From Brachynemurus nebulosus (lineage: Eukaryota > Arthropoda > Insecta > Neuroptera > Myrmeleontidae): a DNA stretch of 64,000 bases. Each line of letters begins with the position of its first letter. The first letter of the stretch is position 1. The stretch covers positions 33,876,108 through 33,940,107 of the forward strand of contig JAPWDM010000005.1 in the NCBI GenBank assembly GCA_035578155.1, given 5' to 3'. Below, piece after piece: positions 1-13,209 of this stretch. The position numbers and the translations under genes are program-made. The notes under the pieces were generated by a model, which saw nothing but the letters and a program-made list of their open reading frames with translations, was not told where the DNA came from and did no database searches.

Positions 1-1077
1 GAAAGGAGTCTAAGTGTTAAATAAAAGTCTGTTAAAAGCACGAGGAAGCTGTGTGTTACTACCCATTGGCAGAGTATATTTTTAGAATATGTATACGATG
101 AATATTTTTTTATTCTTTTGTGGTCACACAGAGCCGGATCCAGCTTTTAAATTATGAGGGGACTACCATTTTTTAAATAACTTTATATAGTGTCTTTTTC
201 TTTTGCTTGTCATAACAAATTTTACATAAAATTGCGTGTTAAACTAACTTGAAACTAATTTGAATTTATCTCGGTTCAGACCTCCATGGCTACACACTTG
301 TATCTGGGCTTGATAATACATGTCTAGTTTTGGTAAATATGAAATTAACAGCTTCAAAAACAGGATAATGCATCTCCTCTAAAACATATGACTGATTTGA
401 TAATAAGCGTATTAACGGTACTATGGGGGTCATGACCATCCCACTCTCCTGGTGTACCCGCGCCTGTAAACACAATCACCAGTACGAGTTATTAAAATTA
501 GCTTCATCTTATTCAAAGATAATAACTCCACCTATCCACCGGAAATTCCAAACGAAATACATTTATATTTAATGCGGTAATCCCATACTTACATCGCGGT
601 ATTTGAAATCTTTCTAATATTCAGTTTTACAGTTACCGACTTGGCGATATATTGAATTATTTATTTTATCATCTATCCGCTTGATATGCTGGTGCTAGAA
701 GAGTAAAATGTAAAATAAAAACGAGTGCCGGTAATGGATTATTACAAAATTATAATGGAATTACCTTAGCGCTCGCTGGTTACATCAAATGAATTATTAT
801 AGAACTGTTGATCTAAATTTTTACACATGTACCGTACCAATCAAAATTATTGTAACATCATTCACTTTTCGATTATTAAATTGCTTATTTGAGTAACAAA
901 AATCACGTTGTATTAACTAACACAGTCAATCAAAGAATAATTTTGTAATGTAATTTTTTTTTATATGTATAAATTTGTTTTATTCGTAATTACATAAGTC
1001 AAAATTATTTCAACTTGTTCCCACGATAGGAAGTACGAAATACGGTTCAAGAACTTCATAAATTTATCAATTTTTAG
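1..1077. other. AT-rich intergenic DNA, no gene seen
   Basis: No open frame here looks like protein and no RNA gene is visible. Around 129 the sequence CAGAGCCGGATCCAGC resembles the outer end of an hAT transposon, but no partner end or 8-bp target duplication was found, so I call no element. Confidence 0.5.
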
Positions 1078-1480
1078 GGTTCCGAAGATAAATCTGTTTA
1101 AACCGTCCTCTTACCCTCATTATTATTTCCCATCCTATATTTTAGTAAATCTCAATTAAATATGAAATAAAAAAAGTTCTGAATTTCTTGAAGTACTTTC
1201 CTCACTCTATTTGTCTGTTAGGGTACCGCACCTTAAAAGGAAAAGCAGGACATTTATAAGATCACTCTTGTGTTCGTCTGTCACAGAGGTTTTTTCCGAA
1301 AACTACATATCGTAGAGATTTGAAATTTGACGTAATGCTAGGTCTTGATGGCGCGTACATATATTTCCAGTTAACGATCAGAAAAAATTATTTTGAATTA
1401 AAATGGGGGCAGCGGAGGGTTTAGTTTAAGAAAGTAAAAAAGTTGGTCTGTTGACTGCTCATAGCAGTGACTTGCTCTTG
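1078..1480. repeat. interspersed repeat fragment of the 'gggttccg' type
   Basis: The stretch has the wording of a common dispersed insect repeat: a GGGTTCCG start, a later GGTACCGCACC with AAAAGGAAAAGCAGGAC, then a TTCGTCTGTC run and GAAATTTGACG. I recognise the style rather than a named family. There is no coding potential and the boundaries are approximate. Confidence 0.35.
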
Positions 1481-1778
1481 GCGAATTTTTTAATTTTTAT
1501 TTTTATTTTTTTTTTTTTTTTTTGGGTGAATGCTTGTTCAACTTGGACTTAACGTTTTTTTTCAAAATGGTTTTCCTTAAATAATGACGATACACCTATG
1601 ACTTCAAATTAACTACCTATGACTTCAAAATTATTTTATCGAAGAAAGATTTTCTTTTCTTTTTAAAGGTATAGTACTGTAGTGATTTAAACAAATTATT
1701 ATAGTAATAAATATACACTCTCAAAATAATTTCGTTGTTCAACGATTAAAAATTTTTTTAGTTTTCTTTCTTTCAATA

Positions 1779-2346
1779 TCTACTTAATAAATTTCTAACA
1801 CTGACTGACTGACAGACTGACAGACAACGCACAGCCTAAACCGTTGGTTTTAGAAGAATGAAATTTTGCACAGGAGTTCCCTATGTAACGTAGGTGACCA
1901 CTAAGAAAGGATTTTTGAAAATTCGCCCCTTAAGTGGGTTAAATAGGGAATGCAAATTTTTATGGAAATTCGTAATTTTTGAAGCTAGATATATAAAAAT
2001 ATGGTACTATGACTATTCAAATAACTAATATATTAATGAATAAATCTTTAACATTGACTGACAGACAACGCACAGTCTAAACTGTTGGGTTTTGAAGGAC
2101 GAAATTTAGCACAGCAGATATGAAAATTGACGTTTAGGCTTCTATTTATAAATAACAGTCAGTTATGTAAACATTTCTGGAAATTTATAAAAATAGGAAA
2201 TGAAAGTTCGTATGGGAAGTCTGTCATTTTTGAAGTTAGAAACGTGGATATTGATTTAGGCTTTTGAAAAACATTAAAAGTGAGCAGAAAGTGAGTACCT
2301 AATAAAAAGATGTTGTCGATGGGAAATCCCATCGGGTATACGGCTA
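1779..2346 (+). mobile_element. non-autonomous Helitron, dimeric body
   Basis: It begins TCTACTTAATAAATTTCTAA directly after an A (1778) and ends in CTAG directly before a T (2347), the A|T insertion rule of Helitrons. A hairpin, CGATGGGA-AA-TCCCATCG (about 2319-2336), lies about ten bases before the CTAG end, as Helitrons require. The unit containing GACAGACAACGCACAG occurs twice (about 1810 and 2060), so the body is a partial dimer. A second copy lies reversed at 10714-11037. No Rep/helicase is present, so the element is non-autonomous. Confidence 0.75.
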
Positions 2347-4274
2347 GTTCTAAATAATTTTTTTGATTCAAAAAAATGTTACTATGACTACTGAAAACAA
2401 AAAAATTTTTGTTTTGATTCAAAGAAATTCTTTGAACAAATAAATTGTTTTAAGAGTGTATCACATGTACTTACTTAAAGAAAAAAACTACAACTTATTA
2501 AAGTTTCTTTAACATAATACATAAATATACTTGTTATTACCAGAAGTGTTAATCCAATAATTACAGTTGATTGTTTATAAAAACAAAAGTATTAAGAACA
2601 AATGACTACCAGAACTAATTTGTTTGCTTAACAAAAAAAAAAAAAAAAACACAATTTTTTGTTTTGTTTTAAATTTCAAATGAAAGTATTTTTATATTAC
2701 TGAGTTAGTTGATATGAATATTGCGAGAGCGCTGAGTATTACGGATGGATATTAACAGCAATTATTAACGTGACCTTGCTACCTATTAGTTTTAATTATT
2801 CAAATTATTATGTACAGATTAGTTCAACAACTAAACTAAATTAATAGACGAATAATGAAATATTTATTAACAAAATTAAGTTGATTTAATGATTTGATAA
2901 AACGTAAGTAAATAAAAATCAAATAAAATGGCTTCTGGGCAATTTTATTATGATTAGGCTATTTTTATTTTAATAGACAAAATGTATTTTTTTTAAATTT
3001 TAATGACATTGATTTTAATAAGAGTATAATTGTAAAATATTATAACTATGAAATTAAAAACAATTTCAGACAGCTAAAAAACCAGTAATAAATCGCATAA
3101 GACAAGTTTAATTACTTGAAAAAAGTAACGATTTAACAGTGTTCGGCGCTTCCATCACTGTATTTTAAAGTATAACAATAAGTATTGTTTGTAAAAATAA
3201 ATTAGTTCTGTTTATATTTTTGTAAAATTTACACCTAGTGCACACATGGTTTACACCTAATGCACTTTTATCACCGGAGCATTTTTGTTATTCCCATCTA
3301 ATAATACGTGAGATAGTTTTAGGTAGGAGTGACAAAAGTGCATTCAGGGCCGTGGAGAGAAATGGCAGGCCCTGAAAATAAAGCATATTTTTCCCGAAAA
3401 AGTAAGTGGCGAGCAAAAACAAGAAAAAACACATCTATTAAAAATTTTCCCACGAAAGAATAAGTGACGAGTCAAAAAAAAGGGCTTCTACCGACTGCTA
3501 CGGATCCTCGCTTTCATCCCCGGCTCCAGTGCTACAACTCTAGCTACCCCACCCTTTCGTCGGGCCTACGTGCTTTTGTACTTACCCTTGACTGTAAAAA
3601 AGTATTGTACGTCAAATGATTTAACCCTTACAGGTAGCGTTAGATGTCATTCTCATCTGAATTTGTTTTGCTACTGAAAATAATTTTCTACTCAATTCTT
3701 AAAGAAGAAATTTCGTTTTTTGAGAGTGATAGGATGGAAATAACTACTCGAGCGTAAAGTTCATTTACTTTATTACGAAAAATACCCTTTCCTTTCTTTC
3801 CATTCGAGCCATCGCTTTCAGAAATTCGTTATCTTCGGTGTCATTTGAGTATCCGGAAGTGCGAGCTTCAAGAGATGTGAAAAATATTTCAAATTTTCAA
3901 TCTCAGTTTATTAATTGAATCGATAATGGAGTCAATAGACCAACACGTTACAAAATTTTATTGAACTGTCTTATCCATGTCCAAACTTATGTAAGTGATA
4001 ATTTCTGAAAAATAAAAATCAAGCAAATATTGGCCTTGGTAAGATATGTAATTACTTTAAAGTTATATAATCATCGTGGACAGCGGTCTGGGTGATAATT
4101 TGGCATATAATTCTAAAAAAAAATAATTAGTATAGTTTATAGAAAACCGAAATTACAAAAATGTCATGATGTGATTTAGGTACTTTAATGTTTGGAGTAG
4201 GTAAGTACTAATTCGGAAATAATGTTTAAAACTTTTAATTTTATATTTCAGTTTAATGGTTCCTCTACAGTATG
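2347..4274. other. AT-rich intergenic DNA
   Basis: No gene is visible. At 3345-3374 there is CAGGGCCGTGGAGAGAAATG followed shortly by GGCCCTG, resembling an hAT terminus of the CAGGGCC type (a similar end is at 38419). A GC-richer tract follows at 3480-3590. No target duplication was found, so no complete element is claimed. Confidence 0.45.
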
Positions 4275-4480
4275 TAGATTGTATGCACGTACACGCGAAG
4301 ATATCTGAACATCGTAGTGAATCGCTTTGTGCTCGGATTTCGATCCCTTTGACTCGGGTAAAAAATTGATACGGAATAATAGTTGGGCGAGGTGAAGCGA
4401 GCAAGCACGAAGTGACTTTCTCCTCTCTCGTACTCGGCCAACTTCAGATAACTTCGCGAGCAGTGTAGTGCATGCTTTGC
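4275..4480. repeat. small GC-richer foldback element
   Basis: Inverted ends flank about 200 bp. The left CGCGAAGATATCTGAA (about 4297) pairs with the right TTCAGATAACTTCGCG (about 4443), and outside them the left TGCACGTACA resembles the reversed right TGCACTACAC. The enclosed DNA is clearly richer in G and C than its surroundings. Minus-strand frames are open for 80-90 codons here, but the overlapping frames look alike in quality and match nothing I know, so I treat them as chance. Confidence 0.5.
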
Positions 4481-5223
4481 AAACAAACTTACAATAATTG
4501 TTGCAATTAAAAACCAAAATATATACAAAATGTATTTCTCTGAAACTTTATTCGATTAGTCATTTATGTATAATCCCAGCTTGTGTAGTTCTTACATCGA
4601 ATACTTTATATTGTGTGATTTAAACATGACAATTGCCATGTTTCTGTGACATTAAAAAAAAATTATTTGAAAATAATATAAAGATGTAAAGACGCGTTTA
4701 CATTGACATCACAGTTCAACTGACACACACACACACACACAGAGTCAACAATAACAAATTTATATGCAAATTGTCTGTGTTTGGTATAAACATAGTAAAT
4801 ATTTAAATAAATTATTATTTATAAATTAATATGTGATCGTGTTTGAACGTAATTTATATGTTACTAATTTCTACATATTGCCATATTAAAATAAATTTTG
4901 CATTTATCTTTTTTAATATATTTATATTTTTAAAATGTTGATTAACTTGAGAGATCAAATTACAGCAGTCGTATTGTCAGTAATCGGTATTGAAATATTC
5001 TGATTTTATATTCAAATGAGAAAGAAAACGTTTTCAGATTGGCAAATTGCGTCTATATTAATCGTATCGATATTTATTTTGTAAGATTAGGTGGAGAAAA
5101 GATATTCTGATACCTAGTTATTTATTTAAGACAGTTATGAAAATTCAAATACATCCAGCATTGACTTGGTAAATTTTTTAGGCTACTATATTATAAATTT
5201 ACGTTAGAGAAGCCTTATAGATA
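4481..5223. other. AT-rich intergenic DNA with a short (CA)n run
   Basis: A CA dinucleotide run lies near 4724-4741. Nothing else is recognised. Confidence 0.5.
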
Positions 5224-5231
5224 CTCCTGAC
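5224..5231. repeat. left target-site duplication of hAT element F
   Basis: CTCCTGAC here is repeated exactly at 6345-6352, immediately outside the two inverted ends. An 8-bp duplication is the hallmark of hAT insertion. Confidence 0.85.
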
Positions 5232-6344
5232 CAGTGTTGTGCTTACCTAAATAACGTTATCTGAAATTCTATCTAGATAACGTTTTCATTATCTATTATC
5301 TTTTATCTCGATATTTTTAAATGAAGTTATCTTTTATCTTATCTTTTTATTAAGCGAACGAAAAAGATAAGATAATAACAATACATTTTTATATTTTCTG
5401 AAAAAAGAAATTTGAAGCTAAATTCACCATTTCCTTATATTAACTTAGTCGACCATGTAATTCAGATAACTTTTAACACTTTCTTAAGAATTACGTATAA
5501 AATTTTTTTATTTTGAACAGAATGTTATTTAATTTTAAAAAGAATTCTTGTAGCCTGGAATCATTTCCGCCATTATCACAGTTAGTCATGTAATATGAAA
5601 TGTCGTATTCCGACCACCTGTCGGAACCTGACCACCTACCATGTAATTCATATAAGTGTCGGCACTTTTTTAAGCATTAGAGATATGTTCAAAAGTGATT
5701 TTAAATTTTAAATAGAATTCTTGTAGCTTGGAGTCATTTCCGCCATTAATTAGAATAATAGTAGGTTGTGTAATATAAAATGTCGTTTTCCGACCACTTG
5801 TTCGACCATGTAATTCTGATAAATATCGACACATTTTTAAACATTAGAGAAATGTTTAAAAGGAATTCTCGTATTTTAAATGGAATTCTGGTAGCTAGGA
5901 ATCATCTCGGCCATTAGTTGATATAGCATTTAGTTGAAAACATGAAATGTCGTTTTCCGATCACTAGGTCAGTCATATAATTCAGAAAAATATCGACAGC
6001 GTTTAAGCAATTTTTATTTAAACAAAAAATTTTGCAGATACTCTACTGTGCTAGACGTGTGCTTTATCGCCAAAAATCTTTCTTTAACATTTTCATAATT
6101 TTTTGCAATTAACACATCTTTCTGGGAACCGGCGAGGTACTTTCGTAGCCGAGCACCGGTCTACGGATCGGCGGTTGAGTAAAACTGACCTATTGCATTA
6201 TTTCTGTAAATATTATCTTATCTGTTATCTAAAATTTTATCTAGATAACGATTAAATTATCTGTTATCTTTATCTAGATATTTAAATTATGTTATCTATT
6301 ATCTGCCATCTAGATAATAAAATTCGATGTCTTGCCCAACACTG
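5232..6344. mobile_element. non-autonomous hAT element F
   Basis: The ends are CAGTGTTGTGC (left) and GCCCAACACTG (right, the inverse of CAGTGTTGGGC), flanked by a perfect 8-bp duplication, CTCCTGAC. Next to each end lies a dense field of the word ATCTAGATAAC and its shorter relatives TTATCT/AGATAA (about 5245-5390 and 6210-6325). The core holds a tandem satellite, listed separately. No transposase frame survives. The element must have moved with an hAT transposase supplied from elsewhere. Confidence 0.85.
5448..6010. repeat. tandem repeat of about 170 bp inside hAT element F
   Basis: The anchor CCATGTAATTC and its variants recur at about 5453, 5639, 5806 and 5973, a spacing of 167-186 bp. 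Each unit continues with a cytosine-poor stretch, GGAATTCT..GTAGC, ATCATTTCCGCCATTA and AATGTCGTTTTCCGA. About three and a half diverged units fill the element's core. Confidence 0.75.
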
Positions 6345-8269
6345 CTCCTGACAATTTTATTATCTGGCTTTTTAAGATTGTGCAAAAATTATTTTTGCAA
6401 TGTGCCCTTAATTTAACAATAGTCGTGGAGTAAGATCCCACCTTAAACCTACTGGGAGCTGATCGAATGACATTTCATTTTAGAAAGATACAAAATCAAT
6501 ACAATATTCTACTTTTGCCCACCTTTTTTTGATTGACAAATCTTGCTACAATTCCCCAGAAAAATACATATTTGAAAAGGTCAGTGCAATATTAGATAAA
6601 GTTAATTTTGGCAAATTGAAGCGGTATTTTAGACATAAATATACTTATTAGTTTGATTGATTACTAAAATGTACTATGTTGAAAAAAAATTAAAAATTCA
6701 ATTTTTATTTTTAATAAATGATAAAAAATAAAATAAAAATATCTAGCCCTAAATGAATAATTAAATATGTAATTCTAATTATCATATGAGAACAATATGA
6801 ATATTCATATCTAAATATTTGTGGTAGACTAAATTTAAAAAGAAAAAAAAAGATCTATAAAAATTTGATCTATAAAAAGGCGTGGTGATTATCGAAAGAT
6901 TTTTAAATGTCACAAATATTAATAAAAACAATTAACAACATATATTTATTAACGCTATATCCGAAGTACAGAGTCTGTTAAGAAATCATAAAATATATCT
7001 GCTAAATCAGGATCTTCTATTTCCTTGTACCATATACTGATAGGAGCCTCCGAGTTTTGTAGACACTGTATAATGTGCTTCATATAGGATATGTCAAGAT
7101 AATTCGTCACATTTGTCTAATATTAAATAATAGAAATAATAATTAAAAATTAATTAGTATTAATGAAAAAAGGTAAAAAGGAATAACGATTTTTTTTTGG
7201 CTTAAATATATAAGGTCACTAAAAGTAGAGAACAAAGCTATAGCAAATATACTTTGCAAATATTATATACAGCGGTGCAAAGGATGTGCAAAGTGTGTGA
7301 CCGCCCTTGGCCTCGTGCCCATTAGAGCCCCGTACCGCTAAGCTAGTTCCTTTTGTTCATCACTTATATTTTAGGGAAAAGTTTTAAGAAAATATAAAGA
7401 AGGGAGCATCGCAAGTCATTTTGGCCACTATCAATTATAGTCTTGCGCCACCTCTGACTACACAGTCCACACGTCTACGCAGTAAACTTCCCCAGGGGAC
7501 GGTAAAATTTTTAACGAATTAAAATTTAAAAAAAAATTTTACAAATAGATTTAGGAAATAATACAACATGTGCGAACAAACACATATTTAATAAAAAACA
7601 CGACACAGTAACAATAAAGGAATAAAAAAAATTAAAATACAAGATATTAAATTATATGACAACCTGATCAGGCAACTTTAAAAGTAATTCATTTCGAGTT
7701 TGATTACAGAATTTTTGTAATTTATTTCATATAGAAGCGTCACTATGGAAGAGTATTTATTATTTTAAAAATTACATATTTTTATAAAATATAATAAAAT
7801 TTCAAGTCTTATCAGAGTAAAGTAACTGTTTTTACGTGCGCGGTTAAAAATAGCAGGTACTTCTGATCATAAATACATAGTTTAATCATAATGTCGCCAG
7901 AAGCTAACATACACAATAAAAATTTGGCGAGTGTGTGTTAGAAGGGCATTAAGTCAGGAGTTCGTAGCTAGAGTTTTTAACAATCCTTGGCATAAAATAT
8001 TTATTGCTTTTATTTAATATTAAAATTAATTTTTAATATTGTTAACAATATGATTAGCATTATAAAAGTTCAGTGCAAAAACTGAATATCTCTAGTCATA
8101 CAAAAAGTAAAAAGTTCCTCATTTCCAATATTCATTTTATAGTATAATATTTAAAACTAGTCACTGTTTGGAATAATTTCGATTGTTTAATTATTTTCGA
8201 GTTTTGAATTTTTTTTTTTTAAATTGTAAGTAACTTTACAATTTCCAAGACTAATTTTGATTACAGTTA
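6345..8269. other. AT-rich intergenic DNA
   Basis: The first eight bases are the right duplication of element F. At 7270-7456 two hAT-like ends (CAGCGGTG and CCACCTCTG) face each other, but the flanking octamers do not match. A copy of the dispersed hairpin word lies at about 7920-7965. No gene is seen. Confidence 0.45.
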
Positions 8270-8668
8270 GTGTATGGACCCACAATCATAAAAGTGCTAT
8301 AAAAAATCACTTTTTTGGAGACTGTAATTTATTTTATAATAATCAGGATAAAATTATCCTATGTATTATTAAAATTATTTCTATATGCATTCATAGTAAA
8401 TTTTTATAATCATTTCAACACATTTTTATAATAGTAACTTTTAGTTAAGTTACGGTTAAATTTGTTTAGTTAAGTTACATAGACCCCTAATCATAAAAGT
8501 GAAGAATCGCCTTTTTGGAGACTGTAATTTATTTTATAATAATTGGGATAAAATTATCCTATGTATTATTGAAATTATTGCTACATGCATTCATAGCAAA
8601 TTTTCATAACAATTTCAACACACGTTTATGTTAATAATAATTTTTAGTTAAGTTACAGTTAGATCAGT
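8270..8668. repeat. tandem duplication, period about 200 bp
   Basis: Two adjacent copies share CCTAATCATAAAAGTG-like starts, GGAGACTGTAATTTATTTTA (8317 and 8517), AAAATTATCCTATGTATTAT and TTTTTAGTTAAGTTAC ends. The copies have diverged by scattered substitutions. There is no coding potential. Confidence 0.85.
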
Positions 8669-10713
8669 TACTTCTCATTATTTTAATAAAATACAGGACA
8701 TTTACTTAACGCTATACAACAATTTAAACGTAAAAGTGACTGCGTTTTCTTTGCAAGAACAATCGTTGGACTGTGGTCAAAATGACTTTTTTTGGAAAAA
8801 TATACCTTTTTTTACTATTTAGTTTTTTTTTTTAGATATGAGCGCATTTTTGAGCATGACAATTTTTTTATATGTTATTCTTTAGACGTCAATAAATATA
8901 AAAGTACAAAAATTAAAATGCTCATATCTAAAAATACTCGATATAGTAAAAAAGGGGCAATTTTGGGGGCAACAATTTATTGATTCTTCTTGTGAAGAAA
9001 ACTTAGTTACTTTTACTTTAAAATAATGAGAACTATAAAAGAAAAAATATAGGTAGTTAAGTTTTTTGTCATATTGGGATAAATTTTCTTAGCTTATACC
9101 CCTCCTTTAGGATGATGTTTTTTTTTTCCCTTTTTTTCTATCATAATTGTGTAAGAATCGATATTGACCCTTACACAGCTTTTAAGCCCTCTGGTAGACC
9201 ATCTAACGCAATGACATATATGATGAAATCATAAGAATTTTATTATTTTACTACGAAATCCTAAAACCGTATCGTAACTATTGAATTGCTGAGTAGAACT
9301 AAAAAGCTATAACAATGTAAAAAACATTCTAATAAATATTAAATTAAATATATAAGTACTAACTGAGGTGAATCTTGTTAAGTGCTTCGCTTTAGAACGG
9401 AGTCTCATACAGATTTCATATGTATCCATAAATTGGCTTGTTTTACAAGCTGGTATTGTTCACGGAAAAATGCTTACTTGTAAATGCTGGTTAGTACATC
9501 TATAATTAGCTAACCGATAACTGGTATAACCGCTAAATATGCAAAACTATAAGGTAATTGTTATATGGAAATAAATACTGAGTGTTCAATGGTATTTGGT
9601 GGCGGTAACTTTATAATCAAAAGCATTACTGCGACAGTAATTGATAGTTTTAAAAAATATGAATATGTAAAAATTTATGCTCCAATATTAATGCCTTGGT
9701 ACATTACTTTGAAAAAAATATTTTTCTTTTTATTTGTTAGCTTAAATGATGTATTAACACCTCTAGAATGATATCCAAAAAGAATTAAGACTGCGGAAAT
9801 ATTTTGAAAATCGTTTTGAACCCGAATTTTGTCATGAATTCGAGCGGTTGAAATTATTCAAAAATGCACTTTCGCTACACCTAGCATTCCGAAGTCTCTC
9901 AGTTCGCTTGATAGTTAAATTTTTTGTTATGTTTACCTTAGATCACGGATAATATAGCTACTCCAACAAGTTTTATATTGATAGCGCTACTTGTTACTGA
10001 GAAAAAAATTCTCCAATAAAACAAATTTCTGGGGCAATTCAGAGTGATGTAACGTTTTCAGAGGATTCTGAATTTCTTTTTGGGAGAGAGGTGGTTTCCA
10101 GTCCAAAGGTTTCTAATAGTTGTGGGAAACAGTTGCTTCATTCGACTTTGAACACCCTACACATGAAATAGGGGTAATGACCATAAAATATGGATATTTG
10201 AGATAAGATGATGTAAAATAATTGAACGAACGGTGTATAAACCTTTTAAATTTTAAAAATTCCATTTCCATAAAAGTTTAATGGGCAATTTTTCATATAT
10301 TTTATTATTTAAGTTTAGATATTTAGAAAAAGTGTAATTGATACTTTCTAATTTTTGGGATAAACGTCCCAAAAGGGTGTCACCATCAATGTATTTTAAA
10401 AAGAAAAATTGAATAAATTTTGATATGGTGATTTAAACGATGGTGAAACGAAGTTGGTGGTCTGCAAATATTTTATTGTCAAAACTCTTTTAAAATTAAT
10501 CTTCTAATTTGCAAATGTAAATTTTTTTATTTTTTATTTTTTATAAAAATATAAATAAAATTTCGTCAAATACGTGCTGGACATGCATTAAGTCAGAGTT
10601 CGGTAATCAGTAGCAAATTTCGTAACACATTTCGTAATAGAATTTAGGAAATTTATGTATATTTGCTGTTCTATGTGTTACTGTGGCCACTATCTCGGTA
10701 AATTATGTAATGA
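8669..10713. other. AT-rich intergenic DNA
   Basis: No gene is recognised. The short open frames at 8792-8983 and 9565-9771 are low-complexity and start at arbitrary points. A dispersed hairpin word copy lies at 10556-10602. Confidence 0.5.
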
Positions 10714-11037
10714 CTAGCCGTGTACCCACCCGATGGGATTTACCATCGACAATATCTCGGGATGTCAGTCAGTGTCAAAAATTTATTAAGTATGTTATTT
10801 ATTTATTTTAATAGCCATAGTAACATATTTTTTTATATCTCTAACTTCAAAAATGACGAATTTCCATACCAATTTTTATTTCCTATTTAACCCACTTAGG
10901 GGACGAATTTTCAAAAATCCTTTCTTAGTGCTCACCTACATAGGGAACTCCTGTGCAAAATTTAATTCTTCTAAACCCAATGGTTTAAGCTGTGCGTTGT
11001 CTATCAGTCAGTCAGTGTTAGAGATTTATTAAGTAGA
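10714..11037 (-). mobile_element. non-autonomous Helitron, reversed copy
   Basis: Read on the minus strand it begins TCTACTTAATAAATCTCTAA after an A and ends in CTAG before a T, with a hairpin on CGATGGTA/ATCCCATCG near that end. The body matches the Helitron at 1779-2346, including the TGACTGACTGA run, GACAACGCACAG, TAGGGAACTCCTGTGCAAA and the TGGGTTAAATAGG region. It is shorter because it is a single unit. Confidence 0.75.
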
Positions 11038-13207
11038 TTTTAATTTCTGTACTTTTTAAAAATATCGATAAAAAATATTCAAAGTAATTGTGGTTGGAAG
11101 TTTTTAATAAGTGCTGTTATTTGTAACTTTTTTAGATTAATTAAAAGTTTGAGAAAATTAAAGCTCAGTATTTCACAAACAAAAAAAAAGAATCTCAAAT
11201 TCATTTTAAAAGACTTTTCTAACGACATCCTACACAATAGAATACTTGTAGTTATTTCCGGAATTACTTACGAAAAACGAAAATTTCTAATGATATGGCC
11301 TCCCTGGGGGTGTTTTCAGGTATCGAAATATGTATTGGTGCAAAATTTCATTTATTTTATTTCCTCTACTTCAAATTTTTAAATTTTGAAAGTTTTATCT
11401 TCTACGAAAGTTGTTGATATAACATAACCAAAATTTTCAAATTTTTGGGATCTTCGGCTGAAAAGTTACAAGATGTGCCCAAAAAGATCATTTCGAAAGT
11501 GCTAAAATTCTATAAACGAAGGTTAAAATTGAAAAAATATGGGGAATAGGAAGATCATTTTTATTTTAACAGTCCCTACTAGCTGTCCGTGAAAACAATT
11601 TCGTCCTTACGGACATATCTATTCTTTTCTTCGGAACCCTCCTTCCGATCCAGCAATAAAAATATTTTCAATAAAATGTCTTCGTGCATAGAGATCGTCT
11701 CAATAAATCATGTCCACTAATCTATTTTGATTTTATATAAGATTTTTTTTTTTAATAAAAAAATACAACATGAATATTGGTTACTATTTATATATTTTTT
11801 TTCTTTTTAAGAACACTTTTTTCTTTTTGGCAACCATAAAACTAGATAATATGCGAATACTTCACTTCGTAACACAGTGGCCGGTACAACTGTCATATTA
11901 CAATCATTACTCATTGTAGATTGTACGTAAATATAACTGGTACTGCTATATTTCGATTCGGTTAATGCACTCAATTGTTAACAATCATAATTAATTTTCA
12001 TTTTTGAAATGACACTTATTAATTTGATTTTATAATGTAGGTAAAATACACGTCAAAAATATTCGTTTACCATTTTAATTATTGTTGCTGATAAAATAAC
12101 TATTACGCAAATATTTTACAAAGCAACTTTTGATTTTGAAAAAAGTTAAAAACATAAAAATATCTTAAAGCTTAAAACGGTAGCGGTAGCTCAAGGTTTG
12201 ATTCTCACAGGTAGCTATGCTTGTAACCAAGGCTTAATTTCGGCTGGAATGTGGCGGAGTGGTGTTCCAGCACCTCCTAGAGATTTTTAATTTTTACCAG
12301 AACGATTTGGCATGTCCAAGAAATTTTTGTTTTTATCAAGGTGTTTAGGTGCTGTAGAGTTACAAGTAGACAAACGGTAAGCCAAGACCTTTTTTTGGTC
12401 GTCAGTGCCTTTTTTAGGGGAATAGCAGAAGTGGTAAGCTAAGACGACCGTCCTTTTTTTAATCGTTAGCACATTTCGTTTTTATTTTTGCTTTTTGTTT
12501 GTCTCGTTATTTTTGAGGAAAATTTTTGAAAAAAATTGTGTTTAGGCACCTACAATTTTAGAAATTTAGCCCTATTTGTACCGGTTTTTGGACTTTGGAA
12601 TACCGTCCAAATTTTAGTCCACGATTACCTCACCTGTGCTCCAGTCACGTTATAAATAATGCAACTATGAATTCAAGAAAATAAACAGTAAAAAAATTAT
12701 TGTGAAACTGGGAAAAATTTTGCTAAATGGTACTTATCTAAGCTTTCGTTAATACGATTCTTTTTGACTAACAGCTGAGAGAAAGTCATTATTTAATTTT
12801 TTTTAGATAGCTTATTTAGTCCATATACCTAAGTATTTGTTTGTATGAACATATCTAGGTTATAGGTCGTAATATTTGAACAATTTTCAAAATTCTTTTT
12901 TATCGATTCATAAACTACTAAAAGGAACGTTATTGATAATTTTAATATGATTTAAAAATATAAACCGTAAACTACGTTTCAATTGGCATATCAAATTAAA
13001 ACATTTACAGGTGTATTTTATACGGTGTATATATGAATTTTAGTTTAAAATTTGTACTTGGAGTCGTCAAACATAAGTATGCTTAATATGGTCGCAACGG
13101 AATACCATGATAGGGGTGTTGTGTCAACTTTTAAAACTATACTAAAACATTGAAACACATTGTTACCCCCTGTGACTCCGATGTGGACAACTGCAGGAAA
13201 TGAAGCA
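11038..13207. other. AT-rich intergenic DNA
   Basis: No gene is seen. Around 12180-12290 there is a weak B-box-like GGTTTGATTCT in a locally GC-richer stretch that could be a decayed SINE, but no proper A box stands at the right distance. Confidence 0.45.
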
Positions 13208-13209
13208 TA

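Noticed and set aside
7270..7456. Small hAT element with CAGCGGTG and CCACCTCTG ends
   Set aside because: The 8-bp flanks differ (ATTATATA against ACTACACA) and the end match is short.
12180..12290. tRNA-derived SINE
   Set aside because: A B-box-like GGTTTGATTCT is present, but no A box stands at the proper distance and no second copy is seen in the window.
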